11,866 nucleotides of DNA, from contig CANIZU010000041.1 of NCBI GenBank assembly GCA_947472115.1, positions 1-11,866 of the forward strand, written 5' to 3'. The position numbers and the translations under genes were made by a program. Below are positions 1 through 5,881 of the stretch, one piece after another; positions within the stretch are counted from its first letter, which is position 1; every line of letters starts with the position of its first letter. This stretch comes from Flavobacteriales bacterium (lineage in GTDB: Bacteria; Bacteroidota; Bacteroidia; NS11-12g; UBA955). The notes beneath the pieces were generated by a model. The model was not told the origin of the DNA and did no database searches. It saw nothing but the letters and a program-made list of their open reading frames with translations.

Positions 1-148
1 ATCTGTATTGCAATTGCAATTATCGGAGAGAATGAGTGGTTTGAATACCTTGGATTTGAATACAAGTGATTTGGCTGCTGGAGTGTATTTTGTAGAGGTA
101 AGTGTTGGTGGAGTGAGAAATCAAATCAAATTGGTTGTAGCCCATTAA
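1..148 (+). CDS. C-terminal end of a T9SS-secreted protein (type A sorting domain), partial
   Basis: The reading frame is open from the left edge (frame starting at base 2) to a TAA at 146-148. It gives about 48 residues ending in DLAAGVYFVEVSVGG and then NQIKLVVAH. This has the shape of a type A Por secretion (T9SS) C-terminal domain: a hydrophobic strand, a 'L..G.Y.v.v' strand, then a closing strand with a lysine followed by hydrophobic residues. In that family the domain directs export across the outer membrane and is usually removed or anchored to the surface. The body of the protein is outside the window, so its function cannot be told. A strong hairpin terminator follows 21 bases after the stop, so the gene ends a transcription unit. 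Confidence 0.85.
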   Translation, partial: SVLQLQLSERMSGLNTLDLNTSDLAAGVYFVEVSVGGVRNQIKLVVAH

Positions 149-169
149 TCATTATATCGTTTTATAGTT

Positions 170-204
170 AACAATGAGGGCGGCCGTAGGCCGCCCTCAT
201 TGTT
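170..204 (+). terminator. Rho-independent terminator, 16-bp stem with GTA triloop
   Basis: Perfect inverted repeat: arm 170-185 (AACAATGAGGGCGGCC) pairs with 189-204 across a 3-nt GTA loop, and a run of T follows (203-207). It lies just downstream of the T9SS-domain gene and upstream of the arsR promoter, so it separates the two units. The arm starts with A-rich and ends with T-rich sequence, so it could also work on the minus strand. The loop-closing geometry C(GTA)G matches the other two terminators in the window. Confidence 0.9.
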
Positions 205-236
205 TTTATACTCAGCGACGTTTGAAAATGACATGT

Positions 237-273
237 TTTGTAATTTCTCATTATTATAGTAATATTGCAATAT
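237..273 (+). promoter_or_regulatory. arsR promoter with overlapping palindromic operator
   Basis: TTTG at 237-240, a 19-nt spacer, then TAATATTG at 260-267. This fits the Bacteroidota promoter pattern TTTG-N19-TAnnTTTG with one mismatch. A perfect 12-bp palindrome, ATATTGCAATAT (262-273), overlaps the -7 box and the first two bases of the arsR start codon. ArsR-type repressors bind AT-rich inverted repeats over their own promoters, so autorepression relieved by arsenite is the likely mode (inference). Only 4 nt separate the -7 box from the ATG, so the transcript may be leaderless. Confidence 0.65.
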
Positions 274-607
274 GGGACTTAGTAAGAATGAGTTGTTTGA
301 AGACAGAGAAAATGCCTTGGCCGAGATCGCTCGCGTGCTTGCGCACCCAGCTCGCATCGCCATTTTGCAGCACATCATCGACGTTGGAAAGTGCGTAAAC
401 AGTGAACTAGTGAAAGATTGGGGACTTGCGCAACCCACTGTGACACAGCACCTCAAGGAGCTTAAAAATATTGGACTAATCAAAGGTCGTGTGATGGGAA
501 AGCAAGTCAATTATTGCATCGACGAGGCCAAATGGAAAGAGTTTCGCACGTTGCTTGTCGACTTTTTCTATCAAACACCACCCGATGAAAGTGCTTGTGC
601 CGTTTAA
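272..607 (+). CDS. arsR: ArsR/SmtB-family metalloregulator
   Basis: A 111-residue winged helix-turn-helix protein of normal family length. LAHPARIAILQHI (residues 23-35) is the usual first-helix segment. The recognition region is LVKDWGLAQPTVTQHLKEL (46-64), followed by a wing up to about residue 83. In the classical E. coli-type sensor the metal site is ELCVCDL. Here the equivalent stretch, KCVNSEL, keeps only the first cysteine (C41). Further cysteines at C82 and C109 could supply other arsenite ligands, so the binding site seems rearranged. The gene is the first of an arsR-arsC-acr3 cassette and almost certainly represses it. ATG at 272 is chosen because family homology begins soon after it and no later in-frame start fits. 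The start codon overlaps the putative operator. Confidence 0.88.
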   Translation: MGLSKNELFEDRENALAEIARVLAHPARIAILQHIIDVGKCVNSELVKDWGLAQPTVTQHLKELKNIGLIKGRVMGKQVNYCIDEAKWKEFRTLLVDFFYQTPPDESACAV

Positions 608-618
608 ATCAAACAAAA

Positions 619-641
619 AATCTGAGCAAAGAATCTGAGCA
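619..641 (+). repeat. 10-bp direct repeat in the arsR-arsC gap
   Basis: AATCTGAGCA occurs at 619-628 and again at 632-641, a period of 13 bases, within the 67-bp gap between arsR and the phosphatase gene. The gap has no terminator and no clear TAnnTTTG box, so the genes are probably cotranscribed. The role of the repeat is unknown and it may be chance. Confidence 0.4.
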
Positions 642-674
642 TTTCAATCGATAAAGTTTAATCACATTACAGAC

Positions 675-1448
675 ATGAAAAAAATCGCAATCATTTTACA
701 ATTGATCATTATGAATATTTTGACAACAAATTCCGGATCGGCCCAGGTTGGGGTCACCGATGCTTATTGGGCAAAAGTGGATTCCAACCTCGTCAATATC
801 CCCGCGGATCGCAAAGACGAATTAACAGCCCTTAGCAAATACATCGTGAAATCATTAAAAGACAGTCAGCATTGTGAATTGATGTTCATCTGTACCCACA
901 ATAGTCGTCGTTCGCATTTGGGTCAGATTTGGGCCGCCGCCGCTGCGAATCACGTGGGAATTGATGGCGTCAAAACATATTCTGCCGGAACTGAAGCCAC
1001 GGCATTTAATCCTCGCGCGATTGCTGCGTTGGAAAGGACTGGTTGTGTTTTGGAGCATATTCCAGATCCTATCAATTTGCAGCGCTTGGATCCTTCGGAT
1101 GCGAAACTGAGAAGTATCGATGCGATCAACTTGAATAATAAAGTGATGATGGTGACATTTGCTCGTAAGGCGAAGCCCGTTTTCTGTTTTTCCAAAGTCA
1201 TTTCCCATCCATACAATCCTTCAACGGGATTTGGTGCGGTAATGACGTGTTCTAATGCCGATGCGGCTTGTCCGGTGGTTACAGGGGCCAATTTTAGGGT
1301 GGCTATTCCCTACATCGACCCAAAGATATCAGATGGTAAACCGGAAGAGGACGCAACTTACGATGCACGTTGTCTTCAGATTGCGACGGAAATGTTGTGG
1401 GTGATGAAGGAAGCGAAAAAGTCATTACACGAAAAAGTCACTGAGTAA
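675..1448 (+). CDS. ArsC-like low-molecular-weight protein tyrosine phosphatase / arsenate reductase, apparently exported
   Basis: A 257-residue protein with the phosphatase P-loop CTHNSRR at 73-79 (C73 nucleophile, R79), preceded by the hydrophobic strand ELMFI. A late IDP motif (I214-P216) fits the general-acid aspartate of the fold. A second pair, C192 and C199, is seven residues apart, the same spacing as the resolving cysteines C82/C89 of thioredoxin-coupled S. aureus ArsC, so arsenate reduction to arsenite is likely. Position between arsR and acr3 supports this. The N-terminus is odd: MKK, a hydrophobic stretch to about residue 18, then SGSA|Q, which reads as a signal peptide cut before Q24. 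Cytosolic members of this family usually begin near the DxxxIPxxRK segment (here about residue 36). A start at M13 (base 711) would remove most of the signal and leave a cytoplasmic enzyme. Confidence 0.8.
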   Translation: MKKIAIILQLIIMNILTTNSGSAQVGVTDAYWAKVDSNLVNIPADRKDELTALSKYIVKSLKDSQHCELMFICTHNSRRSHLGQIWAAAAANHVGIDGVKTYSAGTEATAFNPRAIAALERTGCVLEHIPDPINLQRLDPSDAKLRSIDAINLNNKVMMVTFARKAKPVFCFSKVISHPYNPSTGFGAVMTCSNADAACPVVTGANFRVAIPYIDPKISDGKPEEDATYDARCLQIATEMLWVMKEAKKSLHEKVTE

Positions 1449-1464
1449 TATTTTGCATCAAACG

Positions 1465-2499
1465 ATGAAAAAACTATCGTTTTTGGATCGATATCTAACC
1501 CTTTGGATTTTCTTGGCCATGGGCTTGGGCGTTGCATTGGGCTATTTTAAACCGGCCTTTGCCGATGGAATTGAGTCTATGAGTGTGGGCACGACCAACA
1601 TCCCCTTGGCGATTGGACTGATTTTGATGATGTATCCTCCGTTGGCGAAAGTGGATTATTCGCTGCTCCCGATGGTGTTTCGTGATAAGAAAACCTTGTG
1701 CGTGAGTTTGCTCTTGAACTGGATAATTGGTCCTGTTTTGATGTTTGTTCTGGCTTTGATTTTCCTACCCAATCACCCAGATTATATGGTCGGTTTGATT
1801 CTTATTGGTCTAGCTCGCTGCATTGCAATGGTGTTGGTTTGGAACGATTTGGCCGACGGGAATAAGGAATATGGTGCGGGTTTGGTGGCTTTGAATTCCC
1901 TATTTCAGGTATTTGCATACAGTTTTTATGCCTGGCTGTTTATTACGGTTTTGCCTCCGATGCTCGGTTATCAAGGGGCTATCGTAGATGTGTCGATGGG
2001 CGAAATTGCACAAAGTGTTTTTATCTATTTGGGAATTCCTTTTATCGCGGGTTTTCTCTCGCGGGTTTTTGGCGTGAAATGGAAGGGTGCTACTTGGTAT
2101 AACGAGGTATTTATTCCTCGGGTTTCCAAAATGACGTTGATTGCTTTGCTAGCTACGATCGTTTTGATGTTTGCGTTAAAAGGCGATCAAATTGTCCAAT
2201 TGCCTGGTGATGTTCTGCTGGTCGCGATACCCATGATGATCTATTTTGCGGTGATGTTTTTATTGGGATTTGGTTTGAGTAAGAGGATGGGGGGAAGCTA
2301 CGACAAGGCCACGGCTATCGCATTTACTGCGGCGGGAAACAATTTCGAGTTGGCCATAGCGGTTGCCATTGGCGTTTTTGGATTAAACAGTCCTCAAGCT
2401 TTTGTTGGGGTCATCGGTCCGTTGATTGAAGTGCCAGCTCTGATTTTGCTGGTGAGGGTAGCTTTTTGGCTTCGGGAACGATATTTCAAAGTAGTATAA
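1465..2499 (+). CDS. acr3: Acr3-type arsenite efflux permease
   Basis: A 344-residue polytopic inner-membrane protein with about ten hydrophobic segments, the usual size for the Acr3 branch of the bile/arsenite/riboflavin transporter superfamily. It exports arsenite (and usually antimonite). Family signatures seen are FLDRYLTLWIFLAMGLGVALG at the N-terminus, MMYPPLAKVDY, GLARCIAMVLVWNDLADG with the conserved cysteine C119, and TAAGNNFELAIAVAIGVFG with the conserved glutamate E295. I chose ATG 1465. An in-frame TTG at 1453 would add only four residues with no family match. The gene lies 16 bases after the phosphatase stop, completing a reduce-and-export operon. Its TAA stop sits inside the stem of the following terminator. 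Confidence 0.93.
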   Translation: MKKLSFLDRYLTLWIFLAMGLGVALGYFKPAFADGIESMSVGTTNIPLAIGLILMMYPPLAKVDYSLLPMVFRDKKTLCVSLLLNWIIGPVLMFVLALIFLPNHPDYMVGLILIGLARCIAMVLVWNDLADGNKEYGAGLVALNSLFQVFAYSFYAWLFITVLPPMLGYQGAIVDVSMGEIAQSVFIYLGIPFIAGFLSRVFGVKWKGATWYNEVFIPRVSKMTLIALLATIVLMFALKGDQIVQLPGDVLLVAIPMMIYFAVMFLLGFGLSKRMGGSYDKATAIAFTAAGNNFELAIAVAIGVFGLNSPQAFVGVIGPLIEVPALILLVRVAFWLRERYFKVV

Positions 2500-2539
2500 A
2501 AATGAGGGGCCCCGCGCAGCGGGGCCCCTCATTTTTATA
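2495..2539. terminator. Bidirectional terminator between acr3 and fhs, 21-bp stem with GCA triloop
   Basis: Perfect inverted repeat: 2495-2515 pairs with 2519-2539 around a GCA loop. The core GAGGGGCCCCGC is flanked by A5 on the left and T5 on the right, so it provides a U-tract on both strands. It lies between the convergent acr3 and fhs genes and probably serves both. The acr3 stop codon (2497-2499) is part of the stem. Confidence 0.92.
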
Positions 2540-2570
2540 AAATCATTATTTGCCCTAATGGCATTTTGAC

Positions 2571-4235
2571 TTAACTCAATCCGGTAATAATTCCATCTTT
2601 CACATCCATTCCCATCGCAGCTGGCTCCTTTGGAAGACCTGGCATGCGCATGATATCTCCGGCTACGGCGACAACAAATCTTGCACCTGCATTCACGATC
2701 AATTTTTGAATGGTGATGTTAAAGTTGGTTGCACTACCCACCTGTTTGGCATTGTCGGTGAACGAGAATTGCGTTTTAGCAATACATACCGGCCAATTGT
2801 TGGCCCCCAACGCATCGATTTCCTTCAAGCTTTTCTTTGCCGCTTCAGACATGATCGCAGCGTTTCCGCCATATACCTTTTGAACAATTTTATTCAACTT
2901 ATCAGCCACGGAATCTGTTAATTCATAGGTGTGATTGATTGGCTTGCTTGGATATTTCTCTACGATTTCAACCACCTTGCGCGCCAAATCAGCTGCGCCT
3001 TCGCCACCTTTAGCAAATCCTTGGTTTTCAGCGTAGTGCGCATTTTGCGCTGAACACCATCCTGAAATCATTTGCAATTCATCTTCGGTATCAAAATGGA
3101 AGCGGTTCAACGCCACAACAACGGTCTGACCGAATTGCTGAAGGTTATTTACATGTCGTTCCAAGTTCAATAATCCCTTTTCCAAGGCCTCTTTGTTCGG
3201 CAACTTGATTTCCTTTTCTGGACAGCCACCATGAAGCTTCAAGCTCTGGGTGGTGGTAACCAAAACAGTTGCGGCGGGAGTGATTCCGGCAGCTCTGCAT
3301 TTGATATTTAGGAATTTCTCAGCGCCCAAGTCAGATCCAAAACCCGCTTCGGTAACGGCGTATTCGCCATACTGCAATGCAGCCCATGTGGCCATGATAC
3401 TGTTACAACCGTGTGCGATATTTGCAAATGGTCCGCCGTGAACAAAAGCAGCACCGCCTTCTAAGGTTTGAACCAAGTTTGGCTTGATTGCGTCTTTCAA
3501 CAGAATTAGAATGGCTCCTGTTGCCCCCAAATCTTTCATGGTAAAAGGAGTTCCATCGTACTTATAACCCAATAAAATTGAGTCGATGCGACTGCGTAAA
3601 TCTTCCAAACTAGTACTGAGGCATAAAATCGCCATGATTTCAGAAGCTGGGGTGATATCGAATCCAGTTTCGGTTGGAATGCCATTGGCCGATCCGCCCA
3701 TGCCAGAATTGATCATGCGCAAACTACGATCGTTGACGTCCATCACGCGGCGCCATAAAATTCGCTTTAACCCGTTTGGTGTGCCTTGGTTATTATAGTG
3801 GTAGTTATCGAGCAATGCGGCAATGGTGTTATTTGCCGAAGTGATTGCGTGAAAATCGCCTGTGAAGTGCAAGTTGATGTCTTCCATAGGCAGTACTTGT
3901 GAGTATCCACCGCCAGCGGCACCACCTTTCATTCCAAAACAAGGTCCGAGTGAGGGTTCGCGCAGAGCGACGATTGCTTTTTTGCCAATGTAATTTAATC
4001 CTTGAGCCAGAGCCACAGAGGTAGTGGTTTTCCCACTTCCGCTTTTGTTGGGCGTGGTTGCCGTAACCAAGATTAGCTTGCCTTGGCTGATTTGCGCGTG
4101 GTTGGGAACAAAATCGACCTTAGCCTTATATTTTCCGTATTGTTCTAAAATTTCTGGATCAACGTTGTTGTCTGTGGCAATCGCTTCGATGCGCTTCAGC
4201 TGTGCCTGTTGGGCAATTTCAATGTCGGTTAGCAT
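2571..4235 (-). CDS. fhs: Formate--tetrahydrofolate ligase
   Basis: Catalyses the ATP-dependent joining of formate to tetrahydrofolate to give 10-formyl-THF in the cytosol. From ATG at 4235 the protein has 554 residues, the normal length, beginning MLTDIEIAQQAQ, which matches the usual TDIEIAQ start. Recognisable blocks are EQYGKYKAKV (31-40), the P-loop region TTPNKSGSGKTTTS (60-73), LREPSLGPCFGMKGGAAGGG, PMEDINLHFTGDFHAI, HGGPFANIAHGCNS, TEAGFGSDLGAEKF, MAKTQFSF-type (here IAKTQFSF) and the C-terminal DGIITGLS. The P-loop reads GSGKTT where the common form is GEGKTT. The frame extends upstream to a TTG at 4271 that abuts the stop of the preceding gene, but those 12 residues have no family counterpart. 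It follows the oxalocrotonate decarboxylase gene with a 36-base gap and is probably cotranscribed with it. Confidence 0.96.
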   Translation of the reverse strand: MLTDIEIAQQAQLKRIEAIATDNNVDPEILEQYGKYKAKVDFVPNHAQISQGKLILVTATTPNKSGSGKTTTSVALAQGLNYIGKKAIVALREPSLGPCFGMKGGAAGGGYSQVLPMEDINLHFTGDFHAITSANNTIAALLDNYHYNNQGTPNGLKRILWRRVMDVNDRSLRMINSGMGGSANGIPTETGFDITPASEIMAILCLSTSLEDLRSRIDSILLGYKYDGTPFTMKDLGATGAILILLKDAIKPNLVQTLEGGAAFVHGGPFANIAHGCNSIMATWAALQYGEYAVTEAGFGSDLGAEKFLNIKCRAAGITPAATVLVTTTQSLKLHGGCPEKEIKLPNKEALEKGLLNLERHVNNLQQFGQTVVVALNRFHFDTEDELQMISGWCSAQNAHYAENQGFAKGGEGAADLARKVVEIVEKYPSKPINHTYELTDSVADKLNKIVQKVYGGNAAIMSEAAKKSLKEIDALGANNWPVCIAKTQFSFTDNAKQVGSATNFNITIQKLIVNAGARFVVAVAGDIMRMPGLPKEPAAMGMDVKDGIITGLS

Positions 4236-4271
4236 AGGTTTTACGGGGTAAAGATAGGAATTGAGAGTCAA

Positions 4272-5036
4272 TTATTTAAAAGAAACAGTGACATGTCCCA
4301 AAGAATGAACACTAGCCGAAGCGGTTTGATTGGCTTGGATAAATTCGGCATTGGTTGCAGCGCCTGCCATGATGTACATGCCCTTTTTAATGGGTTCTCC
4401 GTATTTTGCTGCCAAGCGGGTGGCGGCGGCGAGACTTTTCCAAGGGTTGTTCATGATGTCGTTGGAGGATCCTTCTGCCACGGTGTTTTCATCGATGCGT
4501 AATTGCATGTTCAGGTTGTTGAGCGATTCGGTCACGGCCATCCAATCGCCCACGGAAAAACCGATAGAAGAGCAGTTGTCGGCCACCACATCCTCCAAGG
4601 AAAACTTGAAATTTTGGTATCTAGAATCAATAATTTCGATGGCGGCGGCTACAGCATCAACGTATTCGATTACTTCGGTTTCGTTGAGTTCGCCGTTGAT
4701 GTCTTTTGATATTCTGAAACAGATTTCGGGTTCCACGCGGGGGTGGATGTACTGACTTCTTGCGGTGGTGTTGTTATTTGGAATCAGCATCGACGAGGTA
4801 AGTCGTCCCCAGATTAAATCGTGTACACCCATTTGTTGCATTTTGGCTTCGGAAGTGAATCCCATTTTTAGTCCGATGAGGGTTTCGCCTTCTTTTATTC
4901 GTAGGTCGATGAGTTCTTTTTGCACTTCATAGGCTTGGTCGAGCGTAAGGTTTTGCGCTAGGCTAATTTGTTTGATTGGCTTGGCTTGATGCGCCGCTTG
5001 GTGAAGTGATTGTGCAATTTCTTTGATGTTGGCCAT
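4272..5036 (-). CDS. dmpH: 2-oxo-3-hexenedioate (4-oxalocrotonate) decarboxylase
   Basis: A 254-residue member of the hydratase/decarboxylase (FAH-like) family, cytosolic and divalent-metal dependent. It is homologous to the hydratase at 5882-6664. Family blocks are GLKMGFTS (55-62), HPRVEPEICF (98-107), AAIEIIDSRYQNF (131-143) and VVADNCSS (150-157). E102, E104 and E134 correspond to the metal-binding glutamates of MhpD. DSRYQNFKF-SLEDVVADN resembles the decarboxylase (DmpH/XylI) subgroup more than the hydratases. The presence of a clear hydratase nearby also favours decarboxylation of 4-oxalocrotonate to 2-oxopent-4-enoate. The subgroup assignment is an inference, and a second hydratase is possible. 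The gene is divergent from the toxin-antitoxin/hydratase unit and heads a unit with fhs. The ATG at 5036 gives the expected N-terminal length. Confidence 0.78.
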   Translation of the reverse strand: MANIKEIAQSLHQAAHQAKPIKQISLAQNLTLDQAYEVQKELIDLRIKEGETLIGLKMGFTSEAKMQQMGVHDLIWGRLTSSMLIPNNNTTARSQYIHPRVEPEICFRISKDINGELNETEVIEYVDAVAAAIEIIDSRYQNFKFSLEDVVADNCSSIGFSVGDWMAVTESLNNLNMQLRIDENTVAEGSSNDIMNNPWKSLAAATRLAAKYGEPIKKGMYIMAGAATNAEFIQANQTASASVHSLGHVTVSFK

Positions 5037-5052
5037 GGGTTTGCTGATGTTG

Positions 5053-5060
5053 CAAAGTTA
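5053..5060 (-). promoter_or_regulatory. Candidate -7 box for the dmpH-fhs unit
   Basis: Read on the minus strand, 5060 to 5053 is TAACTTTG, an exact match to TAnnTTTG, with 16 nt between it and the dmpH ATG. I see no good TTTG/TTG box at the expected distance upstream, so the promoter may depend on an activator or be weak. Confidence 0.5.
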
Positions 5061-5100
5061 ATGGTCACCAGGGATGAATTGGGATATTCTGTTGGAATCT

Positions 5101-5120
5101 TAAACGATTATAATCGCTTA
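5101..5120. promoter_or_regulatory. 20-bp near-palindrome, candidate operator
   Basis: TAAACGATTATAATCGCTTA is an inverted repeat with nine of ten base pairs matched and a perfect 12-bp core, CGATTATAATCG (5105-5116). It sits between the leftward -7 box (5053-5060) and the rightward -33 box (5124-5126). A dimeric helix-turn-helix protein could bind it, and the HigA-like antitoxin encoded just downstream is the nearest candidate (inference). Confidence 0.55.
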
Positions 5121-5123
5121 TAG

Positions 5124-5154
5124 TTGCTTTTTAAGGAAACTTTTGTTAAATTTG
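5124..5154 (+). promoter_or_regulatory. Promoter of the toxin-antitoxin unit
   Basis: TTG at 5124-5126, a 20-nt spacer, then TAAATTTG at 5147-5154, an exact -7 box for Bacteroidota. The -7 box lies within a short inverted repeat, GTTA (5145-5148) / TAAC (5155-5158), which could be a second binding site for the antitoxin. The toxin ATG follows 21 nt downstream. Confidence 0.65.
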
Positions 5155-5175
5155 TAACATTATGCGGAGGTGGAA

Positions 5176-5508
5176 ATGCGGTTTTTTACTACAGTCTTTT
5201 TGAAAGAGGCGGATGAGTTTTTGTCGACATTGGATTCTAAGACAGTAATCAAAGTTCTGTACAATATTGAACTAGCTGAGAATTCCAATGATAGGAGGTT
5301 ATTTAAGAAACTTCACGACGAAATTTGGGAGTTTAGGACTCTTTTTAATGGAGCGCAAATTAGGCTTATGGCCTTTTGGGATACGAGGGATAAATTGGAA
5401 ACATTGGTAGTAGCGACGCATGGGTATGTCAAAAAGACATCTAAAGTGCACAAAAACGAAATTGATAAGGCAATTGCCTTGCGAAAAAAATATATGAGCC
5501 AAAAATGA
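5176..5508 (+). CDS. higB: Type II toxin, RelE/HigB family (phage Gp49-like)
   Basis: About 110 residues, small and basic, with the HigB/Gp49 signature IWEFRTLFNGAQIRLMAFWD in the middle and VATHGYVKKTSKVHKNEID near the C-terminus. Members of this group are RelE-fold, ribosome-dependent mRNA endonucleases held inactive by their antitoxin. The ATG at 5176 is preferred because a Shine-Dalgarno sequence GGAGG (5166-5170) lies 5 nt ahead. A GTG at 5170 in the same frame overlaps that site. The stop TGA overlaps the antitoxin ATG as ATGA (5505-5508), so translation is coupled. Toxin-first order is typical of higBA. The functional call rests on family resemblance only. Confidence 0.85.
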   Translation: MRFFTTVFLKEADEFLSTLDSKTVIKVLYNIELAENSNDRRLFKKLHDEIWEFRTLFNGAQIRLMAFWDTRDKLETLVVATHGYVKKTSKVHKNEIDKAIALRKKYMSQK

Positions 5509-5858
5509 GTCTTGAAATGAAACAGCAAAATAAAAATGTCATTACGCTTTCTGAGATGAAGGATAAATACATTGGTGTTGTGGGTTCGGAATTGAGGAAT
5601 GAATTTGAACATGAATTGAACATGGAATTGTTGGGCAGGATGATTAAGGCTACCCGGCGATTTAGGAATTTAACGCAATTGGAGTTGGGTAATCGGGTAG
5701 GTGTGGGAAAGGCTCAAATTTCGAAATGGGAATCAAGTGCAAATAATGCTACGGTTGATACCATCGTTAGAGTATTTACTGCATTGGGTGCGGAAATTGG
5801 GTTCAGTGTGACTGTGGGCGATTCTCGAATGGAATTGTTAGAAAACAATCAGAAATAA
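5505..5858 (+). CDS. higA: HigA-like antitoxin, Xre-family helix-turn-helix
   Basis: A 117-residue protein. Residues about 1-50 are helical and charged, with no recognised motif. The Xre-type helix-turn-helix occupies about 54-77 (LTQLELGNRVGVGKAQISKWE) and the domain continues to about 104. As in other HigBA-type pairs it should neutralise the toxin and bind the pair's own promoter. Its start overlaps the toxin stop by four bases. It ends only 23 bases before the hydratase gene on the same strand, with no terminator between them, so readthrough from the TA promoter into the catabolic genes is likely. Whether it also controls those genes is unknown. Confidence 0.85.
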   Translation: MSLEMKQQNKNVITLSEMKDKYIGVVGSELRNEFEHELNMELLGRMIKATRRFRNLTQLELGNRVGVGKAQISKWESSANNATVDTIVRVFTALGAEIGFSVTVGDSRMELLENNQK

Positions 5859-5869
5859 AACCGTGGTGT

Positions 5870-5877
5870 TACCTTTG
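5870..5877 (+). promoter_or_regulatory. Candidate -7 box immediately before dmpE
   Basis: TACCTTTG is an exact TAnnTTTG match lying in the 23-bp gap after the antitoxin. Only 4 nt separate it from the hydratase ATG, the same distance as for arsR, which would give a leaderless mRNA. No TTTG/TTG box is seen at 19-21 nt upstream, so this may be a weak or regulated internal promoter, or chance. Confidence 0.4.
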
Positions 5878-5881
5878 AAGA

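Noticed and set aside
7..20. Overlapping ATTGCAAT palindromes similar to the arsR operator core
   Set aside because: They lie inside the coding frame of the T9SS-domain protein, where they encode alternating Leu-Gln residues, and there is no promoter near them. Probably coincidence.
174..398. Plus-strand open frame of 74 codons across the terminator and arsR start
   Set aside because: It runs through the hairpin terminator and overlaps arsR in another frame; the protein has no recognisable features.
1453..1464. TTG start four codons upstream of acr3 ATG
   Set aside because: Adds only LHQT-type residues outside the family alignment and has no ribosome binding site; ATG 1465 gives the natural MKKLSFLDRY start.
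4236..4271. 12-codon upstream extension of fhs from a TTG abutting the dmpH stop
   Set aside because: FTHFS proteins begin close to TDIEIAQ, which ATG 4235 supplies directly; a direct stop-to-start junction remains possible but is not needed.
4330..4755. 141-codon open frame antisense to the decarboxylase gene
   Set aside because: Shadow of dmpH; no start context, no domain, and no promoter element.
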